Assembly (NCBI RefSeq): GCF_001905095.1
Contig: NZ_LWLS01000001.1
Location: 172,581 to 236,580, forward strand
Direction: 5' to 3'
Length of the DNA stretch: 64,000 bases
From: Micromonospora sp. CB01531
GTDB taxonomy: Bacteria > Actinomycetota > Actinomycetes > Mycobacteriales > Micromonosporaceae
Part shown: positions 25,291 to 31,994 of the stretch, piece by piece
How positions within the stretch are numbered: the first letter of the stretch is position 1
Layout of the letters: each line of letters opens with the position of its first letter
Notes under the pieces: generated by a model
What the model was told of the DNA's origin: nothing
Database searches by the model: none
What the model saw: only the letters and a program-made list of their open reading frames with translations
Program-made: the position numbers and the translations under genes

Positions 25291-26017
25291 GACGGAGCCC
25301 TTGAAGATGACCCATCCCGTACGCCTTGACGACCTGATCGAAGGCATCAAGCAGGCGCACACCGATGCGCTGGACCAGCTCGCCGACGCCGTGCTGGTGG
25401 CCGACCACCTGGGAGACGTCGCCGACCACCTGATCGGTCACTTCGTCGACCAGGCCCGGCGCTCGGGCGCCTCCTGGACGGAGATCGGCCGCAGCATGGG
25501 GGTCAGCAAGCAGGCCGCCCAGAAGCGGTCCGCCGCGAAGGCCGAGACGGCCGCAGCGCTCGACCCGAACGCCGGGTTCGGCCGCTTCACCACCCGGGCG
25601 CGCAACGTGGTGCTGGCCTCGCAGGAGGAGGCGCGTACCGCCGGCAACGCCGAGATCGGTCCGGAACATCTCGCCCTCGGCCTGCTCGCCGAGCCGGACG
25701 GGCTCGCCGCCCGGCTGATCGAGGCGCAGGGCGTACCCCAGGAGCGGCTGCGGGAGGTCCTCACCGCGGCCCTGCCGGCCAAGGCCGACCAGCTCCCGGA
25801 TCTGATCCCCTATGACGCGCGCGGCAAGAAGGTCCTGGAGCTCACCTTCCGGGAGGCGCTGCGGCTCGGCCACAACTACATCGGTACCGAGCACATCCTG
25901 CTCGCCCTCATCGAGGAGGAGGGCGGCGACGGGGTGCTGGCCGGCCTGGGGCTGGAGAAGGCCACCATGGAGGCCGCAGTCAGCGGCGCCCTCGCCGAGA
26001 TCGCGCGGCGGCGCTGA
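25289..26017 (+). CDS. HTH regulator with C-terminal Clp-N (Clp repeat) domain
   Basis: This 242-residue protein begins with a helical segment (LDDLIEGIKQAHTDALDQLADAVL) and a helix-turn-helix WTEIGRSMGVSKQAAQKR at about residues 68-85. It ends with a double Clp-N repeat like the N-domain of ClpA/ClpC (FTTRARNVVLASQEEARTAGNAEIGPEHLALGLL, then LTFREALRLGHNYIGTEHILLALIEEEGGDG). No AAA+ or protease part is present. Clp-N domains bind adaptors or substrates, so the protein may couple DNA binding to Clp proteolysis or to protein damage. It sits behind two matching operators and is probably autoregulated. Function beyond this is unknown. Confidence 0.87.
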   Translation: MTEPLKMTHPVRLDDLIEGIKQAHTDALDQLADAVLVADHLGDVADHLIGHFVDQARRSGASWTEIGRSMGVSKQAAQKRSAAKAETAAALDPNAGFGRFTTRARNVVLASQEEARTAGNAEIGPEHLALGLLAEPDGLAARLIEAQGVPQERLREVLTAALPAKADQLPDLIPYDARGKKVLELTFREALRLGHNYIGTEHILLALIEEEGGDGVLAGLGLEKATMEAAVSGALAEIARRR

Positions 26018-26024
26018 CCCGCCT

Positions 26025-26046
26025 GCGGGGGATCCGGATCCCCCGC
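26025..26046 (+). terminator. Palindromic hairpin after the Clp-N gene
   Basis: GCGGGGGATCC (26025-26035) is directly followed by its inverse GGATCCCCCGC (26036-26046), just after the stop codon. No T tract. Confidence 0.5.
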
Positions 26047-26130
26047 GCGGGGGAGCCCCGGACGATTCCCGGCCGGCAGAGTCGGAGCTGGCACGTCGGT
26101 GCCCATGGCGGGCACCGACGGCACCCGGTA

Positions 26131-26174
26131 CCGCCAGCCGGGTACGCGGCTCGGGGCGCGTACCCGGCTGGCGG
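26131..26174. terminator. 18-bp stem terminator between convergent genes
   Basis: CCGCCAGCCGGGTACGCG (26131-26148) pairs with CGCGTACCCGGCTGGCGG (26157-26174) around GCTCGGGG. It ends 6 bp before the stop of the minus-strand gene. A smaller dyad CGTCGGTGCCC/GGGCACCGACG lies at 26095-26121. Confidence 0.78.
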
Positions 26175-26179
26175 GGACG

Positions 26180-26698
26180 TCAGTCGGCGGTGGGGAAGCC
26201 GTACCGTTCGGCGTGCTCCGGGTCGGCTGGGTCGATCTGGCGGATGCCGGCGTCGGCGAGTCGCTTGTTGACCTCGTCGAGGCGCTCGCGCACCAGCCGG
26301 GCCTCCTCCTCGGTGACCCGGCCGCGATGCGGCTTCCCGGCGTGCTCGATGGTGCCGTAGTCGACCTTCTCCGCGCTCCGCCGTGCCTTCGGCGGCTTGA
26401 CCCGCTCGGCGGTACGCAGGAGCTGCGCCATCGGCACGTCGGTCGCCATCGCGTCGAACTCGCTGGCGGTCAGCACCACCCGGCGCGGCTCGCCGCCGCC
26501 GTGCTTGTCGTGGATCTCCACCACCGCCACGTCCAGCGCCGCGTCGTCGATGCTCTCCACCTCGACGGGGGTGGCGTCCAGTTGCACGGGCCCGGCGACC
26601 AGGTCAGGGTGCTCCAGCACGACGACCTTGACCACCTCGTCGTCGGCGCGCAGCACCGTGCCACTGAAGTCAGAGACGTGGATCGTCTTCTTGCCCAT
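26180..26698 (-). CDS. Hypothetical acidic/charged protein
   Basis: I do not recognise the family. The 172-residue soluble protein starts MGKKTIHVSDFSGTVL and has a beta-rich first half (DDEVVKVVVLEHPDLVAGPVQLDATPVEVESI, VAVVEIHDKHGGGEPRRVVLTASEFDAM) and a helical charged second half (TEEEARLVRERLDEVNKRLADAGIRQIDPADPEHAERYGF). No Cys, signal or membrane segment. ATG 26698 follows AGGAGAA by about 10 nt. The layout (strand, helix, DPADPEHAERYGF tail) could suit a DNA- or protein-binding accessory role, but nothing specific can be claimed. Confidence 0.75.
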   Translation of the reverse strand: MGKKTIHVSDFSGTVLRADDEVVKVVVLEHPDLVAGPVQLDATPVEVESIDDAALDVAVVEIHDKHGGGEPRRVVLTASEFDAMATDVPMAQLLRTAERVKPPKARRSAEKVDYGTIEHAGKPHRGRVTEEEARLVRERLDEVNKRLADAGIRQIDPADPEHAERYGFPTAD

Positions 26699-26822
26699 GC
26701 GCGGAGCTTCTCCTGTCGTAGACCGGGATTCGGACCACAAGACGCTACCGCACACATGTGCGAAGACCCCGGGTGGAGCGCCCGGGTGTGTCGCCGCCTT
26801 GACCCGTCCGTCGGGCCGGACG

Positions 26823-27011
26823 TCAGCGGCTGTTGAGGCCGTGCCGGGTCGAGGTGCCGGCCGGCAGCGCGTTCAGCTCCGCCCAGGAGAGCTGGCCGGC
26901 GCTCCGGGCCTCCCGGTGGGCCGGCTGCGCCGGAAACCCTTCGGCCGGCCCGGCAGCCGGCCAGCTGCGCTCAATTTCCTGCTGGTACCGGTCATTCGGC
27001 TGATTCGGCAT
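26823..27011 (-). CDS. Small hypothetical protein (62 aa)
   Basis: This 62-residue open frame starts MPNQPNDRYQQEIER and ends HGLNSR. It is hydrophilic, rich in Ala, Pro and Arg, with the phrase QLSWAELNALPAG in the second half. AAGGG lies just ahead of the ATG. It occupies the only gap between the 26180 gene and the histidine kinase, with the correct strand for both. Its upstream gap is unusually AT-rich and holds the palindrome TCCATGTATGGA (27038-27049). No relatives recognised; a real but unknown small gene is the best reading. Confidence 0.5.
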   Translation of the reverse strand: MPNQPNDRYQQEIERSWPAAGPAEGFPAQPAHREARSAGQLSWAELNALPAGTSTRHGLNSR

Positions 27012-27075
27012 GACCCTTACCGTCCCAAAGAAATTTGTCCATGTATGGAAATGGATATGACGCAGCGTCGATGCG

Positions 27076-28104
27076 TCAGGTTCCCGTCGCCGGTAACCGG
27101 ACGACGAATCGGCAGCCGCCGGCGACGTTCTGTACGTCTACCCGCCCGCCGTGCGCGTCAATCAGACCGTGGACGATGGCGAGCCCCAGCCCGCCCGATC
27201 CCTCGACGCCGCCGTTGCCGGAGCGCGGAGTCCGCGCCGGCTCACCCCGGAACGCCACGTCGAACAGGCGGGGCAGGTCCCCCTCGGGGATACCACCGCA
27301 GGTGTCCGTCACGGCCAGCCACGCGATGTCGGAGTCGCGGCCGGCATCCACCCGTACGGTGCCGTCCTCCGGGGTGTAGCGGACCGCATTGAGCAGCAGG
27401 TTGCCCACCACCCGAGCCAGCTCCGGCTCGCTCGCGGCCACCGTCGGCCAGCCCGACTCGGCAGCCACCAGCCGGATCCGCCGAGCGGCGGCCAGCGGCG
27501 CGGTGCTGGCCAGGGCGTCCGAGACCACGTCGCCGAGCGGCACCGCGGACAGCGACAGCCGCAACGCGCCCGCGTTGATCCGGGAGAGCTCGAACAGGTC
27601 GTCCACCAGCCGGGCCATCCGGTCGGTCTCCAACCGGATCCGGCGGTGGTACTCGGCCACCGTCCCCGGGTCGTGGACCACCGCGTCCTCCAGCGCCTCG
27701 GCCATCGCCCGCAGGCCCGCGAGCGGGGTGCGCAGGTCGTGCGAGACCCAGGCGACCAGGTCCCGGCGGCCCTTCTCGATCCGCCGCTCCCGCTCCCGCG
27801 CCTGGTCCGCCCAGACTGCGGCGGCGGCCAGCCGGCGGCCGAAGAGCCAGCCGACCGCGAGGCTCACCACCGCGGCGGCCGAGACGGTGATCAGCACCAC
27901 CTCCAGGTCGTGCGGGGAGAGGAACATCGCCTCGGCGACCACCGCCACCCCGGCCACCACCGCGCTCACCGTGACGGTCAGCAGCACGACGATGTGTCCG
28001 GTGATCGACCGCCCACGCAACAGCCGCAGGGCGATCGCGCCGACCAGCCCGACGCCGAGCGCCGCGACCAGCGCCACCCCGAAGATCAGCGCCAGGTCAC
28101 GCAT
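27076..28104 (-). CDS. Sensor histidine kinase
   Basis: This 342-residue membrane kinase senses an unknown signal and phosphorylates the response regulator at 28097. Three N-terminal helices (about 4-28, 38-60, 68-90) leave almost no external domain. The DHp domain holds LVAWVSHDLRTPLAGLRAM with His at about 122, and the ATPase domain has LLLNAVRYTPEDGTV (N box), WLAVTDTCGGIPEGDLPRLFDVAFRG (G1/F box) and GSGGLGLAIVHGLIDAHGG (G2). Short sensors of this type often read membrane or envelope state. The ATG is 8 bp inside the regulator's end, so the pair is co-translated. Confidence 0.93.
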   Translation of the reverse strand: MRDLALIFGVALVAALGVGLVGAIALRLLRGRSITGHIVVLLTVTVSAVVAGVAVVAEAMFLSPHDLEVVLITVSAAAVVSLAVGWLFGRRLAAAAVWADQARERERRIEKGRRDLVAWVSHDLRTPLAGLRAMAEALEDAVVHDPGTVAEYHRRIRLETDRMARLVDDLFELSRINAGALRLSLSAVPLGDVVSDALASTAPLAAARRIRLVAAESGWPTVAASEPELARVVGNLLLNAVRYTPEDGTVRVDAGRDSDIAWLAVTDTCGGIPEGDLPRLFDVAFRGEPARTPRSGNGGVEGSGGLGLAIVHGLIDAHGGRVDVQNVAGGCRFVVRLPATGT

Positions 28105-28792
28105 CGCCCGGCTCGTAGCGGTAGCCGACGCCCCAGACGGTGACGATCCGGCGCGGGTTCGCCGGGTCCGCCTCGATCTTCTCCCGCAGCCGTCGCACGT
28201 GGACCGTCACGGTGGACTGGTCGCCGAAGCTCCAGCCCCACACCCGCTCCAGCAGTTCGGCCCTTCGGAACGCCCGCGTCGGGTGCCGCATCAGGTGCGC
28301 CAGCAGGTCGAACTCGCGCAGCGTCAGGGTCAGCTCCCGGCCGTGCAGCCGGGCCACCCGGGGCCCGGTCTCCACCGCCAGGCCGTCGTCGGTCAGCACC
28401 TCGGCGGGTACGCCGGGCGGCTCGCCGCCGACCCGGCGCAGCACGGAGCGGACCCGCAGCACCAGTTCCCGGGGGGAGAACGGCTTGCTCAGGTAGTCGT
28501 CCGCGCCCAGTTGCAGGCCGAGGATCCGGTCGGCCTCGTCGCCGCGCGCGGTCAACATGACGATGGGTACGCCGTCCGGCCGCTCGCGCAACCGTCGGCA
28601 CACCTCCAGCCCGTCCAGCACTGGCAGCATCAGGTCGAGCACCACCAGCTGGGGCGGGTGCCGGGCCACGGCGGCGAGCGCGGCGGCCCCGTCCCCGACG
28701 TGGCTCACCTCGTAGCCCGCGTGCTCCAGGTAGCGGCAGACCACGTCGGCGACCGTCCGGTCGTCGTCGACCACCAGTACCCGCTGCGCCAC
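28097..28792 (-). CDS. OmpR/PhoB-type response regulator
   Basis: This 231-residue regulator has a receiver domain (VLVVDDDRTV acidic pocket, phospho-acceptor Asp at about 53 in VVLDLMLP, Thr/Ala in MLTARGD and Lys in YLSKPFSP) and a C-terminal winged-helix DNA-binding domain (LTLREFDLLAHLMRHPTRAFRRAELLERVWG, VTVHVRRLREKIEADPANPRRIVTVWGVGYRYEP). It is first in the operon and its stop overlaps the histidine kinase. Targets are not evident. The 120-bp upstream gap is shared with the divergent GNAT gene. Confidence 0.95.
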   Translation of the reverse strand: MAQRVLVVDDDRTVADVVCRYLEHAGYEVSHVGDGAAALAAVARHPPQLVVLDLMLPVLDGLEVCRRLRERPDGVPIVMLTARGDEADRILGLQLGADDYLSKPFSPRELVLRVRSVLRRVGGEPPGVPAEVLTDDGLAVETGPRVARLHGRELTLTLREFDLLAHLMRHPTRAFRRAELLERVWGWSFGDQSTVTVHVRRLREKIEADPANPRRIVTVWGVGYRYEPGDA

Positions 28793-28921
28793 CGCGTACC
28801 TCCCGTCGTGGGGTCAGCGTATCGACGGACCGGGTAGTGGATCTATTGCGAGTTCCTTACGGGCGGGGTGGGCGTACCGTGATCACGACAAGCGTGGCGG
28901 CCGGGCGAGGAGGTGTGCCGC

Positions 28922-29587
28922 GTGCTGGACCGGCGGTTGTTCCTGCACCTGGCGACCTGGCTGGGGCAGTGGCCGGCCGGGCCCGGGCTGCACGTGGTCC
29001 GCTCGCACCGCCGGGCCCGGCCGGCGTGGGACGGCCGGCTGCGGCCCGCCCTCGCTGTCGCGTCGCCCGACTGCGCGATCCTCTCGGTGCCACCCGACCG
29101 GGTGCCCGCGGTCCGGGCCCTCGGGTCCGCGCGGCCGCTCGACGAGCTGCTGCCCGCCCTGCCGGCGGCGGTCGGGCTGCCGGAGTTCACCACCCACGCC
29201 GGCAGGTTCCGGTGGAGCACCGCCCCGGCACCGCTGCCCGACGCCGGCGAGTGGATCCCGCCGACCGCGCCCGGTCTGCCGCCCTGGCTGCGGCTCTTCG
29301 ACAGGGAGGTGCTGGTGGTACGCGACGCCGACGGGCGGTACCTGGCCGGCGCGGGGATCAAGCGGCACGACGCGTACGGGCACGAGCTGGCCGTCGGCAC
29401 GGTGCCGGGCGTCCGGGGACGGGGGCTGGCCCGGCGGCTGGTCGCGCAGGCGGCCCGGCGGGTGCTCGACGAGGGAGCGGTGCCCACCTATCTGCACAAC
29501 TTCGACAACCACGCCTCAGCCCGGGTGGCCGAGGCGGCCGGCTTCCCGGACCGGGGCTGGACCTCGTACGGCGTCTTCCCCCGCTGA
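28922..29587 (+). CDS. GNAT family N-acetyltransferase (FR47-like)
   Basis: This 221-residue protein has a poorly conserved N-terminal half and a GNAT C-terminal half: VLVVRDADGRYLAGAGIKRHDAYGHELAVGTVPGVRGRGLARRLVAQAARRVLDEGAVPTYLHNFDNHASARVAEAAGFPDRGW. The GVRGRGLARRL piece is motif A for acetyl-CoA, and NHASARVAEAAGF is the FR47-type end. GTG 28922 sits about nine bases after GGAGG; GTG 28913 is an alternative three codons earlier. Substrate unknown. Confidence 0.85.
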   Translation: MLDRRLFLHLATWLGQWPAGPGLHVVRSHRRARPAWDGRLRPALAVASPDCAILSVPPDRVPAVRALGSARPLDELLPALPAAVGLPEFTTHAGRFRWSTAPAPLPDAGEWIPPTAPGLPPWLRLFDREVLVVRDADGRYLAGAGIKRHDAYGHELAVGTVPGVRGRGLARRLVAQAARRVLDEGAVPTYLHNFDNHASARVAEAAGFPDRGWTSYGVFPR

Positions 29588-29616
29588 TCGCGGGTGGGTG
29601 CGGATCGCGGGTGGGC

Positions 29617-29652
29617 GCGGACCGTGGATCCCGGGCCGGATCCACGGTCCGC
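29617..29652. terminator. 15-bp stem terminator
   Basis: GCGGACCGTGGATCC (29617-29631) pairs with GGATCCACGGTCCGC (29638-29652) around CGGGCC. It lies between the convergent GNAT and TetR genes. The rest of the 200-bp gap shows nothing else. Confidence 0.8.
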
Positions 29653-29787
29653 AGCCTCTCCTCCCAGGTCCCGTCACGGGTAACGCTAAGTGTTGGCGTG
29701 CTGCCGGAGCAAGGGGTGATCGGCGGTTTGGTGCTGTCCGGTAATGGACTTGACCTGCGGTTTAGTCGGGCTGGCGGCCTTCGTTGG

Positions 29788-30495
29788 TCAGTGACGCAGC
29801 GTGTGGATGAGGGTGATCACCTGGCGGGTCACGGGGCGCAGCACCCGCAGCCGGGACAGCCCCACCAGCCGGTCGACCAGCGGCACCGCACCGTCGATCA
29901 ACTGCCGCGTCTTCACCTGCGCCGGCGAGCGGTCGTGCACCCAGTAGAGCACCACGCCCATGTACGCCAGCCAGAGCAGCTCCGGCAGCGCCGGCCGCAG
30001 TTCGGCGTCCACCCGGGCGGTGGAGCCTTCCAGCACCTCGCGGAAGAGCGCGATCGACGCCTCCCGTGGCTCCGACGACTCCGACGAGAACGGGCTGAGC
30101 GGCGAGGTCGGCTCCGCCGCCGTCTTGAAGAAGGTGGCCGCGAACGAGTGGTACGGCGTCAGCACGTCCACCCCGGCGTGCAGCACCCCGGCCAGCCGGG
30201 CGGCGAAGTCCCGCTCCCGGGCCAGCGTCGGCGCGGCCGCCGCCCGGTGCTCGTGCTGGGTGCCCGCGTAGAACTCCTGGATCAGGTGTTCCTTCGAGCC
30301 GAAGTAGTAGTAGGCGTTGCCCACCGCCACGCCGGCCTCCTGGGCGATCGCCCGCATGGTGGTGCGGGCGTAGCCCCGCTCGCGGAACAGCCGCATCGCG
30401 GTGTCCAGGATCAGCTGCCGGGTCTGCTCACCCCGGGCCGTCGCCCCGGTGCTCGGGCCATCCGCACCGGTCGTCGACGCAGTCTGCTCGGTCAT
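29788..30495 (-). CDS. TetR family transcriptional regulator
   Basis: This 235-residue repressor has the TetR HTH at about residues 20-70 (TRQLILDTAMRLFRERGYARTTMRAIAQEAGVAVGNAYYYFGSKEHLIQEFY), followed by a helical ligand-binding domain (ELLWLAYMGVVLYWVHDRS near the end). It is last in an operon with a membrane protein and a DCC oxidoreductase, and two copies of TTGAACGCGTTCAA flank that operon's promoter, so autoregulation is likely. The ligand is unknown. ATG 30495 lies 68 bp inside the DCC gene, an unusually long overlap, but no later start keeps the HTH intact. Confidence 0.92.
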   Translation of the reverse strand: MTEQTASTTGADGPSTGATARGEQTRQLILDTAMRLFRERGYARTTMRAIAQEAGVAVGNAYYYFGSKEHLIQEFYAGTQHEHRAAAAPTLARERDFAARLAGVLHAGVDVLTPYHSFAATFFKTAAEPTSPLSPFSSESSEPREASIALFREVLEGSTARVDAELRPALPELLWLAYMGVVLYWVHDRSPAQVKTRQLIDGAVPLVDRLVGLSRLRVLRPVTRQVITLIHTLRH

Positions 30496-30928
30496 CGTGG
30501 TCACCGTATCCCGGGTCCGGCCAGGGCTGGCGGACCAGTTCGCGTACCGAGGAGGCGGTCGCCACCACCCGCCGCGCCAGCGGCAGCAGGTCGCGGCGGG
30601 CCAGCCGGTCCGCGGTCCGGCGGTGGTCGGCCAGCGCCCAGAGGCAGGCGAACCAGGCACCGTCGCCCGCGTACACCGCGCCGGTGTCGGCCACCACGGT
30701 CAGGTCCCGCAGGGTCGCGTCGTGGTCCAGCCCGGGGAAGCGCCGCCGGGCCTCCGCCGAGCCGGCCGGCACGAACTCCAGGGGTACGAGCTGGGCGCGC
30801 GACGCGAGCCACTGCCGGGCGGCCCGGCACAGCGGGCAGTGCGCGTCGTAGAGGACGGTGAACCAGCGGATCCCACCGGCCCCGTGCCCGGTGGGATCCG
30901 CCGGCTGCCCGCCGGGTACGAGCGTCAT
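30428..30928 (-). CDS. DCC family thiol-disulfide oxidoreductase
   Basis: This 166-residue protein belongs to the DUF393/DCC group, a thioredoxin-like fold. The name motif is seen as VLYDAHCPLCRAARQWLASR (DxxCPxC). A later conserved part is AGDGAWFACLWALADHRRTADRLARRDLLPLARRV. Members are thought to be dithiol redox proteins of uncertain substrate. Its ATG overlaps the stop of the membrane protein (ATGA), and its own 3' end overlaps the TetR start by 68 bp. The last 30 residues (DPGYGDHDDRADC...) are in the overlap and may be poorly conserved. Confidence 0.85.
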   Translation of the reverse strand: MTLVPGGQPADPTGHGAGGIRWFTVLYDAHCPLCRAARQWLASRAQLVPLEFVPAGSAEARRRFPGLDHDATLRDLTVVADTGAVYAGDGAWFACLWALADHRRTADRLARRDLLPLARRVVATASSVRELVRQPWPDPGYGDHDDRADCVDDRCGWPEHRGDGPG

Positions 30929-31443
30929 CGCACCGGTGGCGTCGGGCCGGCCGGTGGCGTGGGCCCGGTGGGCGGTGTCGGACCGGCCTGGGTCGCCGGG
31001 CCGGTCTGGGGCGTCGGGCCGGCGGGGTTGACCGGCCGAGCGCCGGGCTGCGCGGGCAGGTAGCCCACCGGGGCGAGCGGTGGGTGGGCGGCCGCCTGCT
31101 GGCGGAGCCGACCGCGCCGGTACCGGCCGAGCGCGAAGACGTTGAAGAAGTGCAGCGCGCCGAGGACCAGCAGCACCCACCCCACCTTCATGGACAGCTC
31201 CTCCAGCGCCTGGCTGGTGGTGCCCACCGCGTCGGCCTCCTTCATCGCCACCGTCACGTAGCCGAGGTTGAGCAGGTAGAAGCCGACGACCAGCAGGCTG
31301 TTGACCGCGTCCGCCAGCCGCTTGTCGGCGAAGACGTCCTCCAGGAAGACCAGCCCGTTGCGGGACAGCGCCCGGGCCACCCAGACGGTCAGACCAATGC
31401 TGACCGCGAGGTAGGCCAGGTACATCCAGACCTTCACGTCCAT
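30925..31443 (-). CDS. Hypothetical three-helix membrane protein
   Basis: No family recognised. The 172-residue protein has helices at about residues 6-26, 45-66 and 86-107 (YLAYLAVSIGLTVWVARAL, LLVVGFYLLNLGYVTVAM, VGWVLLVLGALHFFNVFAL) and a Pro/Thr/Gln-rich tail with PTGPTPPAGPTPP-type repeats. ATG 31443 is chosen; an in-frame TTG at 31470 would lie inside an operator. It heads the operon membrane protein-DCC-TetR, under a promoter with dual TetR-type operators. A stress- or ligand-induced membrane role is inferred from the context only. Confidence 0.78.
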   Translation of the reverse strand: MDVKVWMYLAYLAVSIGLTVWVARALSRNGLVFLEDVFADKRLADAVNSLLVVGFYLLNLGYVTVAMKEADAVGTTSQALEELSMKVGWVLLVLGALHFFNVFALGRYRRGRLRQQAAAHPPLAPVGYLPAQPGARPVNPAGPTPQTGPATQAGPTPPTGPTPPAGPTPPVR

Positions 31444-31456
31444 CTCGTCGCCCTTC

Positions 31457-31514
31457 TTGAACGCGTTCAAATCGAGGTCGCGCTCAGCGTACGACAGGAT
31501 TTGAACGCGTTCAA
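31457..31514 (-). promoter_or_regulatory. Dual TetR-type operators around the operon promoter
   Basis: The 14-bp palindrome TTGAACGCGTTCAA occurs at 31457-31470 and 31501-31514, centres 44 bp apart. Reading on the minus strand, TTGAAC (31514-31509) within the first copy serves as -35, 17 bp before TACGCT (31491-31486), and the second copy lies just after the expected start point. A dimer at each site would block both entry and escape of RNA polymerase. Confidence 0.78.
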
Positions 31515-31994
31515 GAGAGGGGCGACGCCGGCACGCGACCGCGCGGCCGGGTCACCGGCCGCGCCGGGGAGGCGGCAGCCGATCCCGTCGGAGCGCCCTG
31601 CCGCGACGCTACGAAGGGGAGGCGGCGGCCGGCGAAGTCGGAAACCAGCCCGTCGGAGTTTCCTGCTGCGGCGCTACGAACTTGATGACGTGAACGGATC
31701 GGTCCGGCGGAGGTGGTCCTCGTCGGGCCCTTTCGAGCTGATGGCATGAACGACTCGGCCACGGCGCCCGGGCTGAATCGTTTGCGCCATCAGCTCTGTA
31801 GGGGCCGCGCAGGAAGCGGTCCGTCGCCCACGAACGCTCACCGGGCGGGCACTTGCGTGGGCAGTGGCCACGGCCGGTGGGGGCGCGCGACACGACGACG
31901 CCGAGCGGAGGGGCCCGGCCCGGGCCCGACACACCACGACGCCGACCGGAGGGCCCGGCCCGCGCTCGGCGGGCGACGGCCGCGGTGGGGCGGC
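31515..31994. repeat. Gene-free repeat-rich stretch (480 bp)
   Basis: No gene is seen. A 32-bp element (CCCGTCGGAG... to GCTACGAA) occurs at 31584-31615 and 31649-31680 with 27 of 32 matches. A dispersed motif (GCTACGAACTTGATGACG type) lies at 31671-31700, with a variant at 31732-31758 and an inverted variant at 31773-31801; GAGCTGATGGC (31735-31745) is the exact inverse of 31786-31796. Two imperfect ~39-bp tandem units with ACGACGCCGA and GGCCCGGCCCG lie at 31888-31966. Confidence 0.75.

Noticed and set aside
26397-27392. A plus-strand frame of 331 codons across the small genes
   Set aside because: It crosses two opposite genes, is low in complexity and lacks a start site or any domain.
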